Origin: an uncultured Pseudomonadota bacterium | GTDB taxonomy: Bacteria > Myxococcota_A > UBA796 > GCA-2862545 | Reading direction: 5' to 3' | NCBI GenBank assembly: GCA_937891875.1 | Contig: CALATR010000227.1 | Span: forward strand, 1-5,219 | DNA: 5,219 bases | Shown here: piece by piece, positions 1-5,219 of the stretch | Layout: the number at the start of each line of letters is the position of its first letter | Position numbering within the stretch: the first letter of the stretch is position 1 | Notes under the pieces: generated by a model | What the model was told of the DNA's origin: nothing | Databases searched by the model: none | What the model saw: only the letters and a program-made list of their open reading frames with translations | Made by a program: the position numbers and the translations under genes

Positions 1-955
1 CGAAGCCGTCGGCGATGGCCGCCTCGAACGCCTGGGTCCGCCCGCCGCCGACCACCTCGACCTCGACCACACCCTCCGGCGCGGCCAGCCGGACCGCGCC
101 CTCCGGGCCGATCTGCTGCTCGATGCCCGGCAGCTTGACCACCGAGCCGGGCTGGGCGACCACGACCAGCCAGCCCTGGCGCCCGGACCCGGCGCCGGCC
201 GCCAGACCGCCCTGACCGTTGCCGTCCGCGCCGGGGATGCCGACCCCGTCCTGGGGACGCCAGCCGTTGCCGGGATCGCTGTCGACCCACTCACAGGCGT
301 CCGGATCCCACCACGGACCCTCGCCGCCGGCCGGGACCTCGGGCTCGACCACCGCGGGGGGCTCTTCCACCGGCGCCTCGTCGACCGGCTCGACGGGCAC
401 GGGCTGCGGTCGCCCGCCGGACGCCCAGACCACGCCGATCTTGGCGCCGACGAACCACCGCCCCTGCAGATCGGTCTCGGTCCAGACGCCGAAGCGCGGT
501 CGTAGGAACTCGCTGCGGAAGAGGCTGCTGGGGTGGTTGGTGTCGAGGTCTCCGCCGAGCACGAGATCCCGGGTGGCGCCGTCGGGAAGGCCAGCTTGCA
601 GGCCGATTCCACCGTGGATCGAGGGCCGCCAGCGACCCGCCCGGTGCACGTCGACCAGGTGCAGCCGGACTGCGGGCCACAGGGCGAAGCGGGGTCCGCC
701 CGGCACCGCGGCGAGGTCCGTGCGCAGCTCGAAGAGCACGGGTGCGCGACCGATGGCGACGCCGCCGCCCAGGCCCGGTCCCACGCCTCCGTCGGCGCCG
801 ATCAGCAGGGTGGCGTGGCCGTCGACCCATACGTGGTCCCCGTGGGGGCCGAGCGCCACCTCGTCTGCGACCTCGGCCGCGACGTCCGGGGTCTTGGGAG
901 GGACCGGGGCTTCCTCCTGCGCGCCCGCGACCAGCGCCCACAGCAGGGCGATCAC
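1..955 (-). CDS. Exported glycine/beta-rich envelope protein, GTG start, C-terminus beyond window
   Basis: The minus strand is open from a GTG at 955-953 to the window edge (318 codons, no stop). The start overlaps the kinase B stop as GTGA, and no other start codon lies in frame for at least 50 bases upstream. There is no clear Shine-Dalgarno sequence, so translational coupling is likely. The protein begins MIALLWALVAGAQEE, a short signal-peptide-like segment with a possible cleavage site after AGA and no basic residue at its start. Residues 42-178 alternate polar and hydrophobic residues with many Gly, Trp and Phe (for example GRWFVGAKIGVVW), as in outer-membrane beta structures. Residues 183-212 are a Pro/Glu/Val linker. 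Next comes a WWDPDACEWV segment (215-224) and then, from about 261, a PEGA-like stretch (LVVVAQPGSVVKL, then PEGVVEVEV). I do not recognise the family. An OmpA-type domain could follow outside the window, but none is visible. Confidence 0.75.
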   Translation of the reverse strand, partial: MIALLWALVAGAQEEAPVPPKTPDVAAEVADEVALGPHGDHVWVDGHATLLIGADGGVGPGLGGGVAIGRAPVLFELRTDLAAVPGGPRFALWPAVRLHLVDVHRAGRWRPSIHGGIGLQAGLPDGATRDLVLGGDLDTNHPSSLFRSEFLRPRFGVWTETDLQGRWFVGAKIGVVWASGGRPQPVPVEPVDEAPVEEPPAVVEPEVPAGGEGPWWDPDACEWVDSDPGNGWRPQDGVGIPGADGNGQGGLAAGAGSGRQGWLVVVAQPGSVVKLPGIEQQIGPEGAVRLAAPEGVVEVEVVGGGRTQAFEAAIADGF

Positions 956-2532
956 GGCGCGACCGGGGAGAGCGTGAACGACAGGATCATCGGTGCCCCG
1001 CTCCCTTCGGTACGGTGGCGGCTGCGGAAGGTGCCGGTGAGTCGGCCCTGGGCGAGCGTGGCCTCGTACCGTCCTGCGTCGGGGGCGTCGATGGCGTCCA
1101 CCAGCACGATCTGCGCCGTGTCCGCGTTCCAGGTGCCGCGGACCGGCGTCACGACGGGATTTCCGTCGTAGCGCACGGTCACCTTGCCCGTCAGGGCATC
1201 GGAAGGACCGGAGAGCGTGAGGGCCATGTCATTGCCGCCGAACACGCCGGACCACGCGGTGGGCAGGCTGGTCGGTGCCGTGTCGGGGGCGGGAACGCGG
1301 ACCGCGGGGTCGGTCGCCGGGGGGCCCGCAGGGGCCTCGGTGGCCAGCGCTTCGGACGGAACCTGCAGATCGGACGTTGCAGCGACGGGATCCGCGGTCT
1401 CGGTGCTCGGCTTCAGGGCTTCGGACAGCTCGGGCGGGGGCTGGGGCGGGGGCTCCGACTGGGGCCACAGGCGCCAGGCCAACATGGCGATCAGCACAGC
1501 CAGGACGATGGCGGCGAGCACAGGCAGCCAGATCCGCAGGGCGCCCGGCCGAGCATCGTCCGGGTCGGGCGGGTGGGTCGTCGCCGCGGCTGGAGGGACG
1601 CTGGCCGCCGGCGCGCCGATGGGCGTGTCCATGCCCACGGTGGTCACGCCCGGGCTCAGCTCGGCGGTCGAGGCGTCGGTCCGACCGGCCTGCGCCGATC
1701 GGGGTTCCGGGAAGGCGCTCGGGTCGAGGTCACTGCGCAGCTGCACGTCGGCCGGGGCGAGGTCCCGCAGGCGGGCTGCCAGCTCGGCGGCGGACTGCGG
1801 TCGGTCCTCGGGCTCGGCCTGGGTGCCCCAGCGCAGGATCTCGACCAGGGAGGGAGGCAGCCCCTGCCAGCGGGCACCATCATCCGCCTCGGCGAACAGG
1901 TCGATCGGGTTCTTGCCCGTCAGCATCCAGAACAGCGAGCACGACGTCGCGTACAGGTCCGCAGACGGCCCCACCCGCTTGGCATCCATCCGCTGCTCCG
2001 GCGGCATGAACGCGAACGAACCCATCGCGACCCCGGTCCGGGTCCTGCGGTCGCCAGCCTCGATGAGCGCGATGCCGAAGTCGGCGACCACCGCTCGCCC
2101 GTCCTTGTCGAGCAACATGTTCTGCGGCTTGATGTCCCGGTGGATGATGCCCTGGCCGTGGGCCACGGCGAGTGCGGACAGCACCTCCAGGGTGATGGTG
2201 ATCGCGCGGTCGGCGGAGATCCCGCCCTCCCGCCGCACCATGTCCGCTACCGAGCCACCCTCCAGCAGCTCCATGACGATGAAGGGGCGGCCCTGCTCCA
2301 TCCCGATGTCGAGTACCCGCAGCACGTGCGGATGGTTGAGCCGGGCCAGGATCTGCGCCTCGGCCCGCAGGCGGCGTCGAAGGGTCTGCCGGGTCGCGGC
2401 GCGCTCGGAGAGGATCTTGACCGCGCGCACGACCCCCAGCTCGAGGTCCTGGGCGCGCCAGACGTCCGCCGCCCCTCCTGAACCGATCTGGTCCAGGAGG
2501 ACGTAGCGTCCGGCGAGCGTCGTGGGGGTCAT
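952..2532 (-). CDS. Transmembrane Ser/Thr protein kinase with periplasmic C-terminal domain (kinase B)
   Basis: This is a complete 526-residue Hanks-type kinase. Visible motifs are the Gly-rich loop IGSGGAADVW (16-25), ATP-binding AVK (K39), probable helix-C E58, catalytic HRDIKPQN (D133, K135, N138), metal-binding DFG (151-153), PEQ (E179) and PEDRP (R244). The activation segment contains TRTGVAMGS (164-172), with threonines available for autophosphorylation. A juxtamembrane segment of about 75 residues follows, then one membrane span at about 334-353 (IWLPVLAAIVLAVLIAMLAW). Next are a Pro/Ala/Thr-rich linker (355-423) and a beta-rich C-terminal domain (424-526) homologous to the end of kinase A. 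The expected topology is kinase in the cytoplasm and C-terminus in the periplasm. An in-frame TGA two codons before the ATG pins the start, and the SD is weak (GGGA). It follows the FHA gene by 29 bp and overlaps the next gene by 4. Substrates are unknown; the adjacent FHA protein is the obvious candidate. Confidence 0.96.
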   Translation of the reverse strand: MTPTTLAGRYVLLDQIGSGGAADVWRAQDLELGVVRAVKILSERAATRQTLRRRLRAEAQILARLNHPHVLRVLDIGMEQGRPFIVMELLEGGSVADMVRREGGISADRAITITLEVLSALAVAHGQGIIHRDIKPQNMLLDKDGRAVVADFGIALIEAGDRRTRTGVAMGSFAFMPPEQRMDAKRVGPSADLYATSCSLFWMLTGKNPIDLFAEADDGARWQGLPPSLVEILRWGTQAEPEDRPQSAAELAARLRDLAPADVQLRSDLDPSAFPEPRSAQAGRTDASTAELSPGVTTVGMDTPIGAPAASVPPAAATTHPPDPDDARPGALRIWLPVLAAIVLAVLIAMLAWRLWPQSEPPPQPPPELSEALKPSTETADPVAATSDLQVPSEALATEAPAGPPATDPAVRVPAPDTAPTSLPTAWSGVFGGNDMALTLSGPSDALTGKVTVRYDGNPVVTPVRGTWNADTAQIVLVDAIDAPDAGRYEATLAQGRLTGTFRSRHRTEGSGAPMILSFTLSPVAP

Positions 2533-2545
2533 CAGTCAGCGATCC

Positions 2546-2561
2546 CAGCCTTACAAGGCTG
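2546..2561. repeat. 16-bp inverted repeat between FHA gene and kinase B
   Basis: The sequence cagccttacaaggctg has 7-bp arms (cagcctt and aaggctg) around a 2-bp centre. It fills more than half of the 29-bp gap, starting directly after the FHA stop codon and ending 13 bases before the kinase B ATG. It could be a protein-binding dyad or an mRNA hairpin that adjusts kinase B translation or message stability. No T-tract follows it on the minus strand, so it is not a standard intrinsic terminator. The dyad is visible in the sequence; its role is inference. Confidence 0.5.
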
Positions 2562-3521
2562 CTAATCGAGGATGACGTCCTTCACCCGGATGCGCAGGGC
2601 GCGGCGTCGCTTCTCGATGAACCACGGGTCGAACCCGCCCTTCTTGAGCTCCTTGCGGAGGCGGTGGGTCAGGACGTGCAGAGCGTTGGCGTCGGACGTG
2701 CCCTTGCGGCCCCAGATGCCGACGCTGACATCCGCATCGGAGCACCAGCCCCGCTCCACCCGCGGCTTGCCGGCCTTGCGGTCTTCGAGCCACTGCTTGC
2801 CCAGCACCCAGAGCAGGATTGCGCGGTTCTCGGCATCCACCCGGTGAGACAGGTCAGCCCGTTCATCGGTGATCACGGCCTCCGGACCGCTGACGCCGTC
2901 CAGGGTGACCTTGAGCAGGTAGGGGTACCGGGAGGGCTCGGCCTCGATGGTGGCCGTGTAGGTGGGGGCGAGCGCCAGCAGCTTGAGCACGCGTCCGGAG
3001 ACCGCGAACGTCGCGCCGACCTTGAGCTCGCGCTCCTCGCCCTCGTCCTCGCCCAGGTACACCTCGCCGTCCGGGTAGAGCAGCAGCGTGGCGGCACCCG
3101 GGGGCGCACCCTCGATGTGCAGATCGTCCTTGTCGCCGCCGCCGATGCGGAAGCGGTCCCCGCGGACGGGGAAGCGGACTCCCGACGTCTGGTCCTCGAC
3201 CAGCACGGCCTGCGGAGGACCTGCGGGCAGGCCATCGCCGCTGATCTGCAGCTCCATGTCCGGGCCGAGGCGCACGTTGTCGCCCCGGTGGACCTGGGTC
3301 GCGCCCTGGATGCGCTGATCGTTCACGAACGTGCCGTTGCGGCTGCCCAGATCCTTGAGCCAGACCACGCCACCCTCGAGCCACGCCGAGGCGTGGTTCG
3401 ACGACACGGTCTGCTCGGGAATCACGAGGTCGTTCTCGGGACCTCGACCGATGTAGAGCGGCTGCTCTCCGAGCGGAATGGCGTGCAGGATCACGCCGTC
3501 TCGGACCACCTGGAGCTCCAT
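2562..3521 (-). CDS. FHA domain protein with C-terminal OmpR-like winged helix; putative phosphothreonine-responsive regulator
   Basis: The protein has 319 residues. The N-terminal FHA domain (about 1-95) keeps the phosphothreonine-binding signature: YIGRGPENDL (G25, R26), VSSNH (S40, H43), DLGSRNGTFVN (N62, G63, N67) and HRGDNVRLG. A second FHA-like stretch (about 105-185) has FRIGGGDKDDLHIEG but lacks the Ser-x-x-His and Asn-Gly-Thr residues, so it is probably a degenerate FHA fold. The C-terminal part (about 226-316) resembles an OmpR/PhoB winged helix: an ILLWVLGKQWLE helix, WCSDADVSVGIWG, the ALHVLTHRLRKEL recognition-helix-like segment, then WFIEKRRRALRIRV as the wing. There is no signal peptide or membrane span, so it is cytosolic. 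The ATG is pinned by an in-frame TAA eight codons upstream and a strong GAGGAGG. It sits between two membrane kinases, whose phosphothreonines it probably reads. DNA binding is inferred from the pattern, and a non-DNA-binding adaptor is possible. Confidence 0.92.
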   Translation of the reverse strand: MELQVVRDGVILHAIPLGEQPLYIGRGPENDLVIPEQTVSSNHASAWLEGGVVWLKDLGSRNGTFVNDQRIQGATQVHRGDNVRLGPDMELQISGDGLPAGPPQAVLVEDQTSGVRFPVRGDRFRIGGGDKDDLHIEGAPPGAATLLLYPDGEVYLGEDEGEERELKVGATFAVSGRVLKLLALAPTYTATIEAEPSRYPYLLKVTLDGVSGPEAVITDERADLSHRVDAENRAILLWVLGKQWLEDRKAGKPRVERGWCSDADVSVGIWGRKGTSDANALHVLTHRLRKELKKGGFDPWFIEKRRRALRIRVKDVILD

Positions 3522-3524
3522 GGG

Positions 3525-3531
3525 CCTCCTC
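3525..3531 (-). promoter_or_regulatory. Strong ribosome binding site of the FHA gene
   Basis: The minus strand reads GAGGAGG, then CCC, then ATG. This is a near-perfect anti-16S match with a short 3-base spacer. It supports the ATG at 3521-3519 as the start and suggests the FHA protein is translated independently of kinase A and better than kinase B, whose SD is weak. Confidence 0.8.
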
Positions 3532-3542
3532 GTCGCGTCAGC

Positions 3543-3554
3543 TTACGCGCGTAA
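3543..3554. repeat. 12-bp perfect palindrome between kinase A and FHA gene
   Basis: The sequence ttacgcgcgtaa is a perfect palindrome inside the 45-bp gap, 12 bases upstream of the FHA ribosome binding site. It could be an operator half or an internal regulatory site. About one perfect 12-bp palindrome is expected by chance in a window this size, so only its intergenic position speaks for it. Confidence 0.3.
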
Positions 3555-3566
3555 CGCGGTGAAAGT

Positions 3567-5219
3567 CTAGCGCGTCGGGACGCGCACGAGGCTCACAGAC
3601 ACGAGGTCCGAACTTCCTGCGGTGGTCACCTGACCGCGGAGCCGATCGTTGCTGGCTTGCAGACGCCAGGATCCGCGTGCGACATCGGGTCCGGCGACCT
3701 CGAGGTCCAGCGTCTTCGTCCCGGCGTCGTAGGTGCCTCGGACCGCGCCAGACTCGCCTTGCAGGGTCAGCGTGCCGACCAGCGCGTCCGTGGGACCGTC
3801 CAGCGCGATCCGCACCACCTGGCCCTCGAGCGCGCCTCGCCAGGGGCCGTGGATGGGCAGGTGTGCGACCGGAGCAGAAGTGGAGCTCCTTGCGGGATCG
3901 GGGGTTGGGGCCGGGTCGTTCGTGCCGTCGGGGCTCGTGGTGACGGGGGTCGTGGAGGTCGCGGGATCGGTCGTGCCCGCGTTGTCGGCGTTCTGCGCGT
4001 TGTCGGCGTTCTGCGCGTTGTCGGCGTTCTGCGCGTTGTCGGCGTTCTGCGCGTTCGCCGCGTCTTCCTCGGTCTCCGCGTCGTCGCGACCGGTCGTGGT
4101 CGCTTCGCTCGTGGTCGCGTCGCTCGTGCCCGCGTCGCTCGTGCCCGCGTCGCTCGTGCCCGCGTCGCTCGTGGTCGCGTCGCTGGTGGTCGCTTCGCTC
4201 GTGGTCGTGCCCGCGTCGCTCGTGGTCGGGTCGCTCGTGGTGCGCGTCCCGACCAGCGCGGCCCCGGGAACCAGGAGTGCAACCGCGACCATCAGCGACG
4301 CGAGGGTCAGGCCGCCGCCGATCCAGAGCGGCCAGGGCACCGAGCGCTGGGGAGGCGGGGCGATGATCGGCTCGGGAACGACGGTCTCGTCGCCGAGGGC
4401 GGGGAGGGTGCCGCCCTCGGCGGACTCCGGGGGGCCGACCACGACGGGCACGGTCGGGAGCTGGTCGCGGACGGCGCGGAGCTCGTGGGCGAGGTCGGCG
4501 GCGGTCGCGGGGCGGTCTTCGGGCTTGTGGGCGCAGGCACGCTGCAGCACCGGGCGGAGGGGCTCGGGCACGTCGTCCCAGCGCGGCGACGTCGGTCGCG
4601 CGAGGAACAGGTCGACCGGGGTCGCCGCGGTGACGAGGTTGTAGAGCGTCGCCCCCACTGCGTAGAGATCGGCGGGTGGCCCGACCCGGTGGGCGTCCAG
4701 CCGCTGCTCCGGGGCCATGGTCGAGATCGAGCCCATGCCCACCGAGGTCCGGGTCAGGGTGTGGTCCCGGTCGTCCATGCGGGCGATGCCCCAGTCGCCC
4801 AGCAGGGGCCTGTCGTCGGCGTCCAGGAGGATGTTCTGCGGCTTGATGTCCCGGTGCACGATGCCCTCGTCGTGGGCCGCGCCGACCGCGTCGAGGATCT
4901 CCAGGATGAGGTCGACCGCCTGCTGGGCGCCCATCGGGCCGTCCCGCTCGATGCGGTCGGACACGGCCCCGCCGTGGGCGAGCTCCATGACGACGTAGTG
5001 CCAGTCGGCATCCTGGCCGATGTCGTAGACCGGGAGCACGCCCGCGTGACCGATCCGGGCCATGATCCGCGCCTCGTCGGAGAGCCGCTGCAGGGCGATC
5101 GCCTCGGACGAACCTCCCATCTTGTGGCGCAGCTTGAGGGCCCGATCCACGCCCAGGGCGTGGTCGTGGCAGCGGTACACGCTCGCCATGCCGCCCACAC
5201 CGCTCGTGCCGCTGCCCAC
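3567..5219 (-). CDS. Transmembrane Ser/Thr protein kinase with repeat-rich linker, N-terminus missing (kinase A)
   Basis: This is a Hanks-type kinase cut at its 5' end by the window. The first visible codon, GTG, falls inside the Gly-rich loop (VGSGTSGVGGMASVY) and is not the start; alignment with kinase B suggests at least 10 residues are missing. In visible numbering, motifs are ALK (K29), helix-C E49, HRDIKPQN (D124, K126, N129), DWG in place of DFG (142-144), APE (169-171) and PEDRP (R236). The activation segment holds TLTRTSVGMGS. A membrane span lies at about 296-323. It is followed by a low-complexity linker of five-residue Thr/Ser/Asp repeats (327-377) and NADNAQ repeats (389-414). 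The C-terminal beta-rich domain (about 455-548) is homologous to that of kinase B. The cytoplasmic catalytic domain and periplasmic C-terminus are inferred. The gene stops at TAG 3569-3567, 45 bp before the FHA gene, and is probably the first known member of the operon. Confidence 0.95.
   Translation of the reverse strand: MGSGTSGVGGMASVYRCHDHALGVDRALKLRHKMGGSSEAIALQRLSDEARIMARIGHAGVLPVYDIGQDADWHYVVMELAHGGAVSDRIERDGPMGAQQAVDLILEILDAVGAAHDEGIVHRDIKPQNILLDADDRPLLGDWGIARMDDRDHTLTRTSVGMGSISTMAPEQRLDAHRVGPPADLYAVGATLYNLVTAATPVDLFLARPTSPRWDDVPEPLRPVLQRACAHKPEDRPATAADLAHELRAVRDQLPTVPVVVGPPESAEGGTLPALGDETVVPEPIIAPPPQRSVPWPLWIGGGLTLASLMVAVALLVPGAALVGTRTTSDPTTSDAGTTTSEATTSDATTSDAGTSDAGTSDAGTSDATTSEATTTGRDDAETEEDAANAQNADNAQNADNAQNADNAQNADNAGTTDPATSTTPVTTSPDGTNDPAPTPDPARSSTSAPVAHLPIHGPWRGALEGQVVRIALDGPTDALVGTLTLQGESGAVRGTYDAGTKTLDLEVAGPDVARGSWRLQASNDRLRGQVTTAGSSDLVSVSLVRVPTR
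3981..4052 (-). repeat. Four perfect 18-bp tandem repeats encoding NADNAQ
   Basis: The + strand unit gttgtcggcgttctgcgc occurs four times head to tail with no mismatch. In the kinase A frame each unit encodes a permutation of Asn-Ala-Asp-Asn-Ala-Gln (visible residues about 389-414). Perfect identity at synonymous positions points to recent expansion by slippage or to ongoing homogenisation. The unit is a multiple of three, so copy-number changes keep the frame and only alter the length of the extracytoplasmic linker. Confidence 0.95.
4102..4242 (-). repeat. 15-bp tandem repeat array encoding Thr-Ser-Asp/Glu-Ala pentapeptides
   Basis: About nine 15-bp units are present. Three perfect copies of gcgtcgctcgtgccc lie at 4117-4161, variant units surround them, and a 6-bp insertion (gtgccc) sits at 4207-4212. 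The kinase A frame gives GTSDA, TTSDA or TTSEA pentads (visible residues about 327-374) directly after the membrane span. This is a Ser/Thr-rich, acidic, probably unstructured stalk and could be O-glycosylated; that last point is speculation. Confidence 0.92.

Noticed and set aside
1..640. OmpA family assignment for the envelope protein
   Set aside because: No OmpA C-terminal peptidoglycan-binding motif is visible in the part present; only a general beta-rich exported protein can be supported.
291..941. Minus-strand ATG frame of 216 codons inside the envelope gene
   Set aside because: The product is an Arg/Gly/Pro string without signal peptide or domain. The overlapping GTG frame gives a normal exported protein and a clean GTGA junction.
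742..2481. Long plus-strand open frame (579 codons) opposite kinase B
   Set aside because: It is Arg/Gly-rich with no domain, and lies antisense to a kinase with every catalytic motif intact. Long antisense frames are common at this GC content.
2546..2561. Inverted repeat as an intrinsic terminator
   Set aside because: It has a 2-base loop, a moderately GC-rich stem and no T-tract, and lies 13 bases before the next start codon.
3981..4242. Repeat arrays as CRISPR
   Set aside because: Units are 18 and 15 bp, contiguous without spacers, in frame inside a kinase gene.
3733..4644. Plus-strand frame with ALSAFC and SLVPA repeats
   Set aside because: It is the antisense shadow of the kinase A linker repeats; the repeats are in frame with a recognisable kinase on the minus strand.
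5217..5219. GTG at the right edge as the true start of kinase A
   Set aside because: It lies within the ATP-binding Gly-rich loop, so the strand before the loop would be missing. It is best read as an internal Val of a truncated gene.

Overview
The window is very GC-rich, with GC-dominated third codon positions. It carries four tightly packed genes, all on the minus strand, so transcription runs from right to left. The two eukaryotic-type Ser/Thr kinases with one membrane span, the FHA protein and the short-signal envelope protein suggest a Myxococcota or related deltaproteobacterial genome. That placement is inference from gene style; no taxonomic marker is present.

In transcription order: (1) 5219-3567, a transmembrane Ser/Thr kinase (kinase A) whose N-terminus lies beyond the window edge. 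It has a long repetitive linker and a C-terminal beta-rich domain. (2) 3521-2562, a 319-residue protein with an N-terminal FHA domain, a degenerate second FHA-like region and a C-terminal OmpR-like winged helix. (3) 2532-952, a complete 526-residue transmembrane Ser/Thr kinase (kinase B) with the same overall plan. (4) 955-1, a GTG-started gene that overlaps the kinase B stop by 4 bases (GTGA) and runs off the left edge. It encodes an exported, glycine- and beta-rich envelope-type protein.

The gaps are 45 bp, 29 bp and a 4-bp overlap, so a single operon is likely. Its promoter would be to the right of the window. The 45-bp gap holds a strong Shine-Dalgarno sequence and a 12-bp palindrome. The 29-bp gap holds a 16-bp inverted repeat. 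No intrinsic terminator, tRNA, rRNA, CRISPR array or mobile element was found, and no gene-free stretch exceeds 45 bp.

The most interesting reading is a self-contained signalling module. Two membrane kinases share a homologous extracytoplasmic C-terminal domain. They flank an FHA-winged-helix protein that could bind phosphothreonine on the kinases and act as a transcription regulator. The arrangement parallels PknH-EmbR of actinobacteria but has the regulator's domain order reversed. The downstream envelope protein may be the sensed partner or an output. All functional coupling is inference from gene order and domains.
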